A model generated the notes under the pieces. That model was not told where the DNA came from. It made no database searches and worked only from the letters and a program-made list of their open reading frames with translations. Shown here piece after piece: positions 1 through 9,294 of a DNA stretch of 64,000 nt. The position numbers were made by a program, and so were the translations under genes. The stretch is from NCBI GenBank assembly GCA_022566355.1, contig JADFJB010000004.1, positions 16,128-80,127 on the forward strand, given 5' to 3'. Positions within the stretch are counted from its first letter, which is position 1. Every line of letters begins with the position of its first letter. The stretch comes from a candidate division KSB1 bacterium (lineage in GTDB: Bacteria; Zhuqueibacterota; JdFR-76; DREG01).

Positions 1-372
1 GAGTCATTCTATCGAGAAAATGAGCTTTTTATTGTGAAGCTAGCAATTGAAATTTCAAAAAAGATCATCCATCGAGAACTGAAGCAAAGTCCGGAAATAC
101 TGATCTATGTCGTCAGGGAAGCTTTAAGACGAGTAGCCAACAGTGGACACATTCTCGTGAAAGTAAATCCGGAAGATTTGAAGTTGTTCCAAGCCTTGGA
201 TAAAGAAGTGGGGGATCAACTTTCCGCCTTTGAAAGTGTAGATTTTATTTCTGCGGAAGAAATCCAAAGAGGAGGTTGTACTATTGAGTCTGAAGTCGGG
301 ATCGTAGATGCCCAATTGGATGTCCAGCTTGAAAAAATCGAACAAATGTTAATTGGAGATATGGATGACTAA
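1..372 (+). CDS. fliH: Flagellar export stator protein FliH (5' partial)
   Basis: The frame is open from base 1, so the N-terminal part lies outside the window; about 123 codons are visible. FliH is the cytoplasmic peripheral-stalk protein that holds the FliI ATPase at the flagellar type III export gate. The visible part matches the FliH C-terminal domain: a helix with 'IEISKKIIHRELKQSPE', then a helix ending in an AL pair, then the hallmark strand 'VKVNPEDLK'. The GTG at 34 is only an internal codon. The last codons overlap the start of fliI, and the family assignment is supported by the fliI-fliJ genes that follow. fliF and fliG would be expected just upstream. Confidence 0.9.
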   Translation, partial: ESFYRENELFIVKLAIEISKKIIHRELKQSPEILIYVVREALRRVANSGHILVKVNPEDLKLFQALDKEVGDQLSAFESVDFISAEEIQRGGCTIESEVGIVDAQLDVQLEKIEQMLIGDMDD

Positions 373-1717
373 TACCAGTTCATATTCTACTAACATTTAT
401 GAATTCTATAAAAAACAATTGTCGCAGATAGACCCTATTGTTCAGCGTGGAGAAATATTAAACATTACTGGAAATATAATTGAATCTCGAGGACCGACGG
501 CGGCAATAGGAGATCTTTGCTATATTTTTCCTAAAAACAATAAACAAAAGGGAAAAGCAGAGGTTGTTGGATTTAGGAACCATAAAACGTTATTAATGCC
601 ATTGCATGAGATGACCGGATATCAACCTGGAACCAAGGTTGTTTCCAGCCAGGAAAAAATAAATATCTCTGTTGGTGATGAACTATTAGGCCGTGTTTTG
701 AATGGTTTAGGTAAGCCAATTGATGGAAAAGGCCAGGTTCATTTTACAGAAAAAAGATCTATCTATAGCGAGCCACCCTCACCACTGCAAAGAAAACCCA
801 TCAATGATCCGATCTGGACAGGCATTAAATCTATCGATGCATTTACTACCTTCGGTACGGGACAACGAATGGGGATTTTTTCCGGGAGTGGAGTAGGCAA
901 AAGTGTTTTGCTGGGTATGATCGCGAAAAACACTTCAGCAGATGTCAATATCATCGCAATGATTGGTGAAAGAGGACGGGAGGTTCGTGATTTTATCGAA
1001 AATGATTTAGGCGAAGAAGGGCTTAAAAAATCAGTTGTGATTGTGGCCACATCAGATGAAATCCCTATCGTCCGTGTGAAAGCAGGATTGATAGCTACTA
1101 CTATAGCGGAGTTCTTTCGGGATTCTGGTAAGAAGGTAATGTTGATGATGGATTCTTTAACACGGGTTGCAATGGCACAAAGAGAAATTGGACTTGCTAT
1201 TGGAGAACCGCCAACGACAAAAGGCTATACTGCATCCACATATTCATTGCTGCCAAAAATGCTTGAAAGAGCCGGTAATACGGCAGTTGGCAGCATAACG
1301 GGTTTATATACCGTTCTTGTGGAAGGAGATGATTTTAATGACCCTATAGCGGATATGGCTCGTTCTATCCTTGACGGTCATATTGTTTTGGATCGTGATT
1401 TAGCCAATAAAGGCCATTATCCGGCTATTGATCCTTTGCAAAGCAAAAGTCGCGTTATGCCGCAAGTAGTTTCCAAGGAACATCTGAATTTGAGCTATCG
1501 ATTGACTCATTTGATAGCGACATACAAAGAAGCGGAAGATTTAATCAATATTGGTGCATATGTGAAGGGCAGTAATAAAAATATTGATGAATCACTTAAA
1601 CACATTGACAGTATAAATCGGTTTTTAAAACAAGATGTTAACGAAATCATTCCAAAAGATAAAATTCTAGACTTAATGGAAGCATCCATCCAAAATGATA
1701 CAGGTGAAAAGCCATGA
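365..1717 (+). CDS. fliI: Flagellum-specific ATPase FliI
   Basis: FliI is the hexameric ATPase of flagellar type III export, working in the cytoplasm with FliH and FliJ and related to F1 beta subunits. The 450-residue product has the usual length. The P-loop GSGVGKS is at about residues 174-180, followed by 'MIGERGREVRDF' and a Walker B region with 'VMLMMDSLTRVAMAQREIG', all diagnostic of FliI/YscN ATPases. I chose ATG 365 over an in-frame TTG at 353 because GGAG at 355-358 sits correctly for 365. It overlaps fliH by 8 nt and shares an ATGA overlap with fliJ, so the three are probably translationally coupled. Confidence 0.97.
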   Translation: MTNTSSYSTNIYEFYKKQLSQIDPIVQRGEILNITGNIIESRGPTAAIGDLCYIFPKNNKQKGKAEVVGFRNHKTLLMPLHEMTGYQPGTKVVSSQEKINISVGDELLGRVLNGLGKPIDGKGQVHFTEKRSIYSEPPSPLQRKPINDPIWTGIKSIDAFTTFGTGQRMGIFSGSGVGKSVLLGMIAKNTSADVNIIAMIGERGREVRDFIENDLGEEGLKKSVVIVATSDEIPIVRVKAGLIATTIAEFFRDSGKKVMLMMDSLTRVAMAQREIGLAIGEPPTTKGYTASTYSLLPKMLERAGNTAVGSITGLYTVLVEGDDFNDPIADMARSILDGHIVLDRDLANKGHYPAIDPLQSKSRVMPQVVSKEHLNLSYRLTHLIATYKEAEDLINIGAYVKGSNKNIDESLKHIDSINRFLKQDVNEIIPKDKILDLMEASIQNDTGEKP

Positions 1718-2163
1718 AGAAATTTTCTTTTAAATTAGCGAAAGTTGCAGAGACAAAAACAATTCAAGTTAAACAAAAATCTCTGGAATTAGCAGAAATG
1801 CTCCGCAGTCTTGAAAGCGAGGAAATGGAATTCAATAGAATGTCGAATGAGCTGGAAATACTGCACGAGGAAGTTCTGCAACAAAGTGTAAACGGTTGTT
1901 CAGCAAAAGAACTCAGGGATTATCAACGCTACATAAATAAGGTAAGTGCAGAAATTCGTGACCAAAAAAATAGTATGGATAAAATTCAGGATAAAATCGA
2001 AGAACTTCAAGTTGGTTTGATGGAGTTGTCAAAGGAAAAAGAAGTTTTAGAGAAATTGCGAGAGAAGAGATACTTAAAACATTTAAAGGAACAAATCAGA
2101 GAAGAACAAAAAATGCTCGATGAAATGACTTTGATCACAAAAGGGATTAAGAATCTGTTATGA
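1714..2163 (+). CDS. fliJ: Flagellar export chaperone/stalk protein FliJ
   Basis: FliJ is a small coiled-coil protein that forms the central stalk of the FliI hexamer and recycles export chaperones. The 149-residue product is highly charged and almost wholly helical in appearance, with long runs of E, K, L and Q in heptad-like spacing, and starts 'MKKFSFKLAKVAETKT', typical of the family ('F.f.Le.vl..r'). Sequence conservation in FliJ is low, so the call rests mainly on length, coiled-coil character and its place between fliI and motE/fliK. Start and stop overlap the neighbours by ATGA on both sides. Confidence 0.88.
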   Translation: MKKFSFKLAKVAETKTIQVKQKSLELAEMLRSLESEEMEFNRMSNELEILHEEVLQQSVNGCSAKELRDYQRYINKVSAEIRDQKNSMDKIQDKIEELQVGLMELSKEKEVLEKLREKRYLKHLKEQIREEQKMLDEMTLITKGIKNLL

Positions 2164-2756
2164 GAAGGGAAGAAGGGAAAAGCCCGGTCTTTCTTGCAAT
2201 TGTTCTTTTGCCGTTTTCCTTTTTGGCAACACTGGTATCAGTCTATGTGGCAATATATGGATTTGAATTACCATTTGAAATTCATATGAAAACGGAAATT
2301 TCACAGGGTAAAACGGTATCGTTCGATGAGTTAACATTGTATCGAGCCACACTTCTTGACAGCATTAAGTTACTCAGGAATCAAATTGGAACATTAAAAG
2401 TGGATAAAGATTCATTTGCGGTCGAAACGGGTGTTTGGCAAGATTCGCTGTTAAATTTGCAAAATGACAAAAGTCTCATTGAAAGTGAGATTCAGCAATT
2501 AACAAATAATTTGAATAAAGTCAAAAATCAGTTTGAGCAAGAGAAACAAAACAGAATGAACCGCCTTACCAAAATATTTCAATCAATAGAGCAAGAACAA
2601 ATTGACTCGGTATATGTTGCTCAATTGGACGACGAAACTCTCATGGATATTTTAGCGCTTGCAAGAGCACAACAAGCTGCTGTGATTTTACAAAAAATTG
2701 AACCCAAACGCGCTGCAAAACTAACATCACAATACATTAACCCGAGGTTACAATGA
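2160..2756 (+). CDS. motE: MotE-like flagellar protein (MgtE-N-like domain)
   Basis: A 198-residue protein with one N-terminal membrane segment (about residues 9-33), a central coiled coil (about 95-145) and a C-terminal region 'DDETLMDILALARAQQAAVILQKIEPKRAAKLT' in the style of the MgtE N-terminal/MotE fold. MotE-family proteins lie between fliJ and fliK in many bacteria and are thought to act as periplasmic chaperones or stabilisers of the stator or motor. Gene order fits this exactly. It overlaps fliJ and fliK by ATGA. The function in this organism is inferred from family and context. Confidence 0.75.
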   Translation: MRREEGKSPVFLAIVLLPFSFLATLVSVYVAIYGFELPFEIHMKTEISQGKTVSFDELTLYRATLLDSIKLLRNQIGTLKVDKDSFAVETGVWQDSLLNLQNDKSLIESEIQQLTNNLNKVKNQFEQEKQNRMNRLTKIFQSIEQEQIDSVYVAQLDDETLMDILALARAQQAAVILQKIEPKRAAKLTSQYINPRLQ

Positions 2757-5710
2757 CACAACTACTATTTATCCCGGATTCAGCGATCCAGAACTCAAAT
2801 CTCGGAAATAACATTCAAGATCAAAAGAGTAGCAAAATTGACTCATCAAAAAACGAATTTTGGCAAGTATTTGAAAAATTGATTGGTAAATCGCATGTAT
2901 CATCTTCATTTGCCGGACAAATCGATAGTGATAATTTTAACTTCGTGGGAAAGAATTCTTTGTCGGTAATTAAATTTAGCTCGGGAAGAGCTCCATTAAC
3001 TGGTTTGCAGTCAGTAGAAGCACTTGACTTACCGTTAGAATCGTCCAATAGTGCAGTGAAGAATAATTCGTGGTCGTCTATTATTGACCAACTAAAGTCT
3101 GAAATTCAAATTACAATTTCGATTAACGATAATAAATCTACCGAGTTTAATACTAATAGCAATGAAATTGAAACAGAACCGAAAAAACAATCCGGCAAAT
3201 TGGAAAGCAAAAACTGGTTGGGTGTTTCACTTTCAAAAGGTCTGGCAGAAAAGCTTGAAGAAATTCTAAAGCAACATTCCGATCAACCTCAAGTACAATT
3301 TTATTCTTCAGTAAATGAAACAAAAAGTTCGAGTTTAGTAAATGAAAATCCCAGCGAAGAGAAAAAACCAATCGTTCAATCATTTGTATTGCGACATAAT
3401 AACCAACCTATTACTAATAGCCAAAATACTCAATTAAACATTGATGAAGTTCCTTATGGAAATGAATTACTATCGCTATTGGATGGTGAATTTGAATCAA
3501 CCCCTATCTTGAATAAAACATCTACTGAGTCTTCCCAGGTGATAGCTTTAATACGTGTGTCAAAAGAAAAATTAAATCAACTGCAGAAAATAAATGTGGA
3601 GTCACAACCTTCTACAAACAATGAATTAATTTTACCGATAAATGAAAGCCTTTTAAAGACTCAATTAACTACCAATGCCAGCGATTCTCCTAATGAATCA
3701 CAAGTTAACTTTCATCCTTCTAAATTAAATGAAGGCATTTGGTTACTTTTTACTGATAAATCAAACTCTCCGGATATCTCGGGCAAAAGTAATGCACAGA
3801 CTGTTAATGAAAGTATAGGTTATGGAAAAATATTGTTGGATTTGGATAGCACAACTTTACCCAAAATCGATGAACAGTATTTAGCGGAATTACCTAAACA
3901 GGTTCTGGAGAATTTATCCGAAACACTATTACATAATTCTGATGTTAAAGTGAATGAAGAAGATGGAATACAAGAAATTATCCGGGTCTTAAATTCAGCA
4001 GGTTCTGGTGATGATAAAGCTCAAAACATAGAAGAGAGTTTAAAGCCGAAAAGTACTAATCAGCAAACCACGGCACCTATTCCAAATACTGATAAAGTGA
4101 GCGAACTCAGAAATTCAGCAGGTTCTGGTGATGATAAAGCTCAAAACATAGAAGAGAGTTTAAAGCCTAAAAGTACTAATCAGCAAACCACAGCACCTAA
4201 TCCAAATACTGAAAAAGTGAGCGAACTCAGAAATTCAGAAGAAAATGAAGTTACACTTGAAAAAATTAATTTTCCTGAAAAGGTAAAGACAACTGGCTCT
4301 GAAGTTCAAAATAGCGAGGATATTGAATCCAAAGACAAAATCAAAGGGCCTAACAAATTTGTTTTTATTTCAAACGAAACAATGAAATCTCTATCCAATT
4401 TGGCGAGATCTGAAAAAAAGTCGATGAATTTTACTACGACTGAGGAGGTTAATTACAAACTGTCTACAGTGAAACTAGATTTAATGAGTGATGTGAATAT
4501 GCCAAAAGTAAGTTTGGCACAAGCTCAAAATACTAGCCAACCAACCAGTAGGACTTTGGAAAATAAACCAATTCCAAGTAAAGAGGGATTGACTCCTGTC
4601 GCTGAACTTATCCTTAATTCAGATGAAACGTCTATTGTTAATAATGAAATTGGGCCACGCGAAAAGAAGTTGAATTTAAAAGTTTATAGTGAGCCATTCA
4701 ATCAAGTATCAAATCCACAAAAGAATGCCGGAAACTTGGAAAAAGTTACTCAAACTCGAGAATTCACTTCGGAGGAAATACAGGAAACTTTAAAAAAACC
4801 ATTCACCCTATTAAATAGTGAAGATGCGAAAATCGATACTAATAACAAAGAGAAAAACAAATTGAGCCGGAATACAAATATAAATAGGATTTCAATAGCA
4901 CAACCTACCCATTCAAACCAGGCGAAAGAAACACCTACTCAAATGAATAGTTTTCAAGGAATTTCCAGTGAGAAAATAGAAATTACATTTCAGGAGAATC
5001 TTCCCAAAAATATAAAAGAATTTGAAAATGCAATAAATTCAGGCAAGGATGATCAAAAAACTGACTCAATCGGAATTAAGAGTGAAACTGTCATTAATGC
5101 TTTGACAAAAGCTCAGCAGGATAAAACTATTGGCAGTGAGAATAGGCCAACTCAGCCAACACTTAAAAACGATGTCATACAAATGAGTTTTCAGAAAATC
5201 GATCAACCGGATAATATTCTCAAAATCCAAAATAATTTTAACAAGCCGGCTATTCCATTGAGTAGTGAAAATATCAGAGATGCTATCGAACAGATTGTTC
5301 AATCCACCAAACTATATCTCACAAAAGATGCCCAAAAAATTTCGGTTCTGCTGAAGCCGGAATTTCTAGGTATGGCAAAAATTGTGGTTGAAAGCTCTGA
5401 GAAAGAAGTGAAAGCAATACTGTATATTGAGCGACCCGAAGTTCGAAATGTATTGGAAAGACAAATAATTCAAATCCATAAGTCATTGCAGGATCAAAAT
5501 ATTCGAGTGGACAAAATAGAAGTTATGGATTTTTCATCCCAATTTTCGAAGAATGGTACAAATACAACTGGACAGGATGGAAGGCAAATGTTGGAGGCCG
5601 ATAGACATTTACATGAATTAGGTTCCAAAAATGCAATGGTTAATCCAGGCATGGGAGACGATTTTAATAAAAGAGATTTTGGTTATAACACAATAGAATT
5701 AACAGCTTAA
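2753..5710 (+). CDS. fliK: Flagellar hook-length control protein FliK (long form)
   Basis: FliK is the secreted molecular ruler that measures hook length and triggers the FlhB-dependent switch from hook to filament export. This 985-residue version is about twice the common length (roughly 400-600). Only the C-terminal ~130 residues are clearly conserved: the Flg_hook domain with 'ISVLLKPEFLGMAKIVVE', 'KAILYIERPEVRNVLERQI' and 'LRVDKIEV'-like elements. The long N-terminal part is Asn/Ser/Lys/Glu-rich and low in complexity, as expected for an extended ruler. It contains a 120-bp in-frame tandem duplication at 3991-4230. It lies directly upstream of flgD and flgE, whose products it controls. Confidence 0.9.
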   Translation: MTQLLFIPDSAIQNSNLGNNIQDQKSSKIDSSKNEFWQVFEKLIGKSHVSSSFAGQIDSDNFNFVGKNSLSVIKFSSGRAPLTGLQSVEALDLPLESSNSAVKNNSWSSIIDQLKSEIQITISINDNKSTEFNTNSNEIETEPKKQSGKLESKNWLGVSLSKGLAEKLEEILKQHSDQPQVQFYSSVNETKSSSLVNENPSEEKKPIVQSFVLRHNNQPITNSQNTQLNIDEVPYGNELLSLLDGEFESTPILNKTSTESSQVIALIRVSKEKLNQLQKINVESQPSTNNELILPINESLLKTQLTTNASDSPNESQVNFHPSKLNEGIWLLFTDKSNSPDISGKSNAQTVNESIGYGKILLDLDSTTLPKIDEQYLAELPKQVLENLSETLLHNSDVKVNEEDGIQEIIRVLNSAGSGDDKAQNIEESLKPKSTNQQTTAPIPNTDKVSELRNSAGSGDDKAQNIEESLKPKSTNQQTTAPNPNTEKVSELRNSEENEVTLEKINFPEKVKTTGSEVQNSEDIESKDKIKGPNKFVFISNETMKSLSNLARSEKKSMNFTTTEEVNYKLSTVKLDLMSDVNMPKVSLAQAQNTSQPTSRTLENKPIPSKEGLTPVAELILNSDETSIVNNEIGPREKKLNLKVYSEPFNQVSNPQKNAGNLEKVTQTREFTSEEIQETLKKPFTLLNSEDAKIDTNNKEKNKLSRNTNINRISIAQPTHSNQAKETPTQMNSFQGISSEKIEITFQENLPKNIKEFENAINSGKDDQKTDSIGIKSETVINALTKAQQDKTIGSENRPTQPTLKNDVIQMSFQKIDQPDNILKIQNNFNKPAIPLSSENIRDAIEQIVQSTKLYLTKDAQKISVLLKPEFLGMAKIVVESSEKEVKAILYIERPEVRNVLERQIIQIHKSLQDQNIRVDKIEVMDFSSQFSKNGTNTTGQDGRQMLEADRHLHELGSKNAMVNPGMGDDFNKRDFGYNTIELTA
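3991..4230 (+). repeat. 120-bp tandem duplication inside fliK
   Basis: Two adjacent 120-bp copies (3991-4110 and 4111-4230) differ at only four positions by hand comparison. The unit encodes 40 residues beginning NSAGSGDDKAQNIEES, so the duplication lengthens the ruler region of FliK by 40 residues without changing frame. The few differences suggest a recent duplication. Confidence 0.95.
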
Positions 5711-5731
5711 AATTGAAAGGAGGTGAGAAAA

Positions 5732-6412
5732 ATGGAAGTTCAATCAACTTTGTCAACTTTACCTAATCAAGAGCTGCCGATCTCGGCTGCATCGCAGGAT
5801 ATAATGGGTAAAGAAGATTTTTTGTTGTTACTCGTGGCACAGCTTAAAAATCAAGATCCTTTAAGTCCAATGGAGAGTACGGATTTTATCGCACAGTTGG
5901 CCCAGTTTAGCTCACTGGAGCAAATCCAAAATATGAATGAGAAGCTGGGCTTGGGTATTGAAACGGATTTGCTTACCGCTCAATCCATCAACAATTCGAT
6001 GATTACCTTTCTAATTGGAAAGGAGGTACAAGTTGCCACCGACCAGGTGCAATTAAGTTCAGACACTGAAGTTGAATTGGGATATATAGTGAGCGAAAGT
6101 ACAGTAAAAGCGAATTTAAAGGTCTATGATAAAAATGGCACGTTGGTCTTTCAAAAGCAAATGGAAGGGTTTAAGCCTGGAACCAATAGTTTTACCTGGG
6201 ATGGTAAAAATGAAAAAGGAGAATTCATTGGAGATGGCATGTACCGTTTTGAAGTCGAATTGACAGACTCAAATGAACAAAGCACAAATGCATTTACCTA
6301 TTTACAGGGAATTGTATCAGCAATTCGATACTATTCGGATGGTGCTTTATTGGAAGTTAATGGTCAAACATTTAGTGTCGGCAATGTTATAGAAGTAAGG
6401 TCAGAAGGTTAA
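5732..6412 (+). CDS. flgD: Flagellar hook scaffolding protein FlgD
   Basis: FlgD caps the growing hook and guides FlgE assembly outside the cell. The 226-residue product has the FlgD N-terminal signature 'MGKEDFLLLLVAQLKNQDPLSPMESTDFIAQLAQFSSLEQ' (split here only for reference, residues about 24-63), followed by a FlgD-type Ig/tudor C-terminal half with 'FTWDGKNEKGEFIGDGMY'. A GTG at 5723 is in frame, but it is part of a strong Shine-Dalgarno sequence (AAAGGAGGTGA, 5716-5726), so ATG 5732 is chosen. It follows fliK, as is usual. Confidence 0.95.
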   Translation: MEVQSTLSTLPNQELPISAASQDIMGKEDFLLLLVAQLKNQDPLSPMESTDFIAQLAQFSSLEQIQNMNEKLGLGIETDLLTAQSINNSMITFLIGKEVQVATDQVQLSSDTEVELGYIVSESTVKANLKVYDKNGTLVFQKQMEGFKPGTNSFTWDGKNEKGEFIGDGMYRFEVELTDSNEQSTNAFTYLQGIVSAIRYYSDGALLEVNGQTFSVGNVIEVRSEG

Positions 6413-6422
6413 GGAAACGAAA

Positions 6423-6830
6423 ATGTCAAATCCAATTAAAAAACCAGACATGATTATTTCGCCTTTGCCACTTAGGCAGGGCAAGAATGTTCCAGCGCCT
6501 ACTACCGCTAAACCTCAAAATAGATTCAATAAAGTATTACAACGAGAGGTTCGGAAGCAGGAAACAATTCGATTTTCCGCGCATGCTGAAAAACGCCTTA
6601 AGTCCAGAAATATCAGTATAAATGAAAGCCAAAGGATGAAACTGAACCAGGCTGTCGATACTGCCTCCAGTAAGGGTGTGAAGGATTCCTTGATTTTACT
6701 GAATAACCTGGCTTTTGTGGTAAATATAAAAAATCGAATTGTTGTTACAGCGATGGAACAAAGTCAGCTTAAGGAAGGCATAGTAACCAACATTGATAGT
6801 ACAATGATTATACCAGATAGTGATGAATAA
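6423..6830 (+). CDS. Flagellar operon protein, TIGR02530-like
   Basis: A 135-residue protein with a flexible, basic N-terminus and a conserved-looking core 'IRFSAHAEKRLKSRNISI', then 'AVDTASSKGVKDSLILL' and 'VVNIKNRIVVTAME'. This matches my recollection of the TIGR02530 family, which lies between flgD and flgE in many flagellar operons, including those of Firmicutes. The molecular role is not established; being encoded with the hook genes suggests a hook assembly or regulatory function. It starts 10 nt after flgD. Confidence 0.75.
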   Translation: MSNPIKKPDMIISPLPLRQGKNVPAPTTAKPQNRFNKVLQREVRKQETIRFSAHAEKRLKSRNISINESQRMKLNQAVDTASSKGVKDSLILLNNLAFVVNIKNRIVVTAMEQSQLKEGIVTNIDSTMIIPDSDE

Positions 6831-6963
6831 ATAAAAATAAACAATAATAATTCACAAATTGAGCAGGCCTCCTGGTAATGCAGTATTTGTTGAAAAGCCG
6901 GAGATGCTCAAAAGCTGTTGACCGATTGAGACAGCATCACAAAAAAAGCAGGAGGTACACACC

Positions 6964-9003
6964 ATGATGCGATCATTGTTTGCCGGCGTATCCGGCATAA
7001 AAAACCACCAAATAAAGATGGATGTTATTGGAAATAATATTGCCAATATTAATACGGTGGCATTTAAGGCAGGAAGGGTGACATTTTTAGAAGCCTTGTC
7101 CTTGACTACAAGAGGGGCAAGCAGGCCAACTGACCAATTAGGCGGCATTAATCCCAGTCAGATTGGATTGGGGATGCTAATTGGCTCTATTGATTCTGTC
7201 TTTAGCCAGGGAAGTTTACAGACGACCGGTATTTCTACGGACCTTGCAATTAATGGCGAGGGATTTTTCGTGTTGAGTGATGGTAACAAAACATTCTTTA
7301 CCCGGGATGGCTCTTTTCGATTCGATGCACAAGGACGTTTAGTGAGTCCCAGCAATGGTAAAATAGTGCAAGGTAAGCTTGCAGATGCTAATGGAATTAT
7401 TCAAAAGGGAGCTGTCCTTTCAAATATCATTTTGCCTTTTGGTCAACAATTGGCAGCTAAAGCCACTGCTAAAGTCAATTTTACCGGTAATTTGGATGCA
7501 AGTGATACACCCCTGGGTACTATTATGGAAACCCGTTCAATGTTAGCAATTGAAGAAGCCGGGGATAATTCTGACCTGAATGGACTATTTGCCCAGGGAA
7601 ATGCAAATTCGGAAGTTATAGGGTTAAATCCAGGACTATCCAACATCACAGTCAGTGATGGAACGACTACCAAAGTTTATACATATGTGGCTGTTGATAC
7701 TGGTGCTAATAATGATGATTTTAACTCTATAGATGATTTGCTTACCGAAATTAATGCAGATTATGTCGGATCATTCAGTGCAACATTACAAGCAGATGGT
7801 TCAATTTTGATGCAAGATCTTTCAGGAAGCTCCCATCAATTGACTTTTACCAGTGATAATAATACGGTAAATTCAGCGTTTATTTCTGCAAATGGGGTCG
7901 TGGACAGCTCCACGGGAGCGACAATCCGCACTGACAAGTTCTCACACATTGCAACTGCAAAGGAAGAGTTAACCAAACTAAGGAATTCGATTGGAATTTC
8001 GTTAGGACTAAATGTAGGTGATGACATTATTATTAGCGCTGCAGTAGCTGGTACTAATGTGTCCAACGCGTTTACCATTGGCGCAACCAGTACTTTGAGT
8101 GATTTATCGTCTAGTGTTAAAACTACATTTGGAATTAGTGATCTTAATGGTGTAACCATTGATTCCGATGGTTCTTTAAGAATTGCTAGTGACCCAGGAA
8201 AAACAAATGAATTAACGGCGGTTACCATCAGGGTAACAGGAAATAGTACTTTTAATACTGTCACTACAGTTAATGAACTGCAAAGTGCTAGAGATGCTTT
8301 CCACACTACAAGTATTACTGTGTATGACAAGTTAGGACAAGATCATGTATTAACAATGACATACACCAAATCTAACATTAAAAACCAGTGGAATTGGGAA
8401 GTTACTTTGGATAATAATCAAGTGGTTTCTTCCGGTAATAAGGGGATTGTTACTTTTAATTCCGATGGATCTCTTAACTCTTTTACTTATGAAAACGGTG
8501 TTCAGGCGCTTGAATTTGACCCAGGAACCGGAGCAGAAACCATGAGAATCCAGTTTAATGTTGGTGAACGAGGCGGTCTGAATGGTCTATCACAATTCTC
8601 TTCTTTCAGTAATGCTGTTGCGAATTTCCAAGACGGTAATCCCAGTGGCGATTTGGTGAGTGTGAGTTTTGACCAGTCAGGTAAAATAGAAGGCCATTTT
8701 TCAAACGGAATAAATAGAACATTGGCGCAAATTTCATTGGCAAAATTCACAAATCCAAGTGGTCTCAGTAGAACCGGTGGAAATTTCTATGTTGAAACCT
8801 CTGCAAGTGGTTTACCATTTATCGGAACAGCTACTGAAAATTTCGGTTCTCAGATAAATACCGGCACTTTAGAAATGTCAAATGTTAATCTTGCGCAGGA
8901 ATTTACCGATATGATAATAGCACAAAGAGGTTTTCAGGCGAACTCTAGGGTAATAACTACTAGTGATGAATTATTACAAGAGTTGGTTAACCTTAAGCGA
9001 TAA
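6964..9003 (+). CDS. flgE: Flagellar hook protein FlgE
   Basis: FlgE polymerises into the extracellular hook. The 679-residue product is long for the family (often 400-500). The N-terminal D0 region carries 'GNNIANINTVAFKAGR' and the C-terminal D0 region 'LEMSNVNLAQEFTDMIIAQR', the two terminal helices that pack in the hook core. 'INGEGFFVLSDGNKTFFTRDG' marks the conserved domain near residue 100. The extra length is in the variable middle, which faces outward. The start has a good Shine-Dalgarno (GGAGG at 6951-6955). A second ATG follows at 6967. The D0 motifs are shared with FlgF and FlgG, but length and the position after flgD fix it as FlgE. Confidence 0.95.
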   Translation: MMRSLFAGVSGIKNHQIKMDVIGNNIANINTVAFKAGRVTFLEALSLTTRGASRPTDQLGGINPSQIGLGMLIGSIDSVFSQGSLQTTGISTDLAINGEGFFVLSDGNKTFFTRDGSFRFDAQGRLVSPSNGKIVQGKLADANGIIQKGAVLSNIILPFGQQLAAKATAKVNFTGNLDASDTPLGTIMETRSMLAIEEAGDNSDLNGLFAQGNANSEVIGLNPGLSNITVSDGTTTKVYTYVAVDTGANNDDFNSIDDLLTEINADYVGSFSATLQADGSILMQDLSGSSHQLTFTSDNNTVNSAFISANGVVDSSTGATIRTDKFSHIATAKEELTKLRNSIGISLGLNVGDDIIISAAVAGTNVSNAFTIGATSTLSDLSSSVKTTFGISDLNGVTIDSDGSLRIASDPGKTNELTAVTIRVTGNSTFNTVTTVNELQSARDAFHTTSITVYDKLGQDHVLTMTYTKSNIKNQWNWEVTLDNNQVVSSGNKGIVTFNSDGSLNSFTYENGVQALEFDPGTGAETMRIQFNVGERGGLNGLSQFSSFSNAVANFQDGNPSGDLVSVSFDQSGKIEGHFSNGINRTLAQISLAKFTNPSGLSRTGGNFYVETSASGLPFIGTATENFGSQINTGTLEMSNVNLAQEFTDMIIAQRGFQANSRVITTSDELLQELVNLKR

Positions 9004-9023
9004 TAACGCATAATGAGTAGGAT

Positions 9024-9046
9024 GGGCAGCCCTGTTTGGGCTGCCC
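9024..9046 (+). promoter_or_regulatory. Perfect 9-bp hairpin between flgE and flbD
   Basis: GGGCAGCCC (9024-9032) and GGGCTGCCC (9038-9046) form a perfect stem with loop TGTTT. It is far more GC-rich than its surroundings. No T-run follows (aaataaat), so it is not a standard intrinsic terminator; a 3' stabiliser of flgE mRNA, or a structure that limits read-through into flbD and the motor genes, is more likely. It ends 8 nt before the ATG chosen for flbD. Confidence 0.7.
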
Positions 9047-9054
9047 AAATAAAT

Positions 9055-9276
9055 ATGATTGATGTAACGCTTCTTAATAATAGAAAAATGGTGATAAACG
9101 CAGAGTTAATCGAAGTGATTGAGGAAACTCCTGATACGATTATTACGCTGACATCTGAACGAAAAATAATTGTCAGAGAGAAGTCTGATGAGATTATATC
9201 TCGAGTTATTTCATATAGAAGACGAATATATAATAATAATTTTTCCACCACAAATTGGGAAGACTATAAGAATTAG
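9055..9276 (+). CDS. flbD: Flagellar protein FlbD
   Basis: A 73-residue member of the small FlbD/SwrD family, encoded between flgE and motA in many bacteria and linked to stator power in Bacillus. Key stretches are 'MIDVTLLNNRKMVINAELIE', 'EETPDTIITLTSERKI' and 'ISRVISYRRRI'. An in-frame ATG exists at 9013, but family members begin right at the 'MI.vT.lN...' strand, so ATG 9055 is preferred. No clear Shine-Dalgarno precedes it; the hairpin at 9024-9046 occupies that space, so the start remains somewhat uncertain. Confidence 0.85.
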   Translation: MIDVTLLNNRKMVINAELIEVIEETPDTIITLTSERKIIVREKSDEIISRVISYRRRIYNNNFSTTNWEDYKN

Positions 9277-9294
9277 GAGTTAAATAAAAGGAAC

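Noticed and set aside
6850-6862. ATTCACAAATT recurring at ~6849 and ~13774, and inverted near 41312, as a regulatory site
   Set aside because: Short and AT-rich; recurrence is close to what chance gives in this composition, and positions relative to genes differ.
7836-8330. 164-codon open frame on the minus strand inside flgE
   Set aside because: It mirrors the Ser/Thr/Asn-rich variable part of flgE, has no Shine-Dalgarno and no recognisable domain; a shadow of the real gene.
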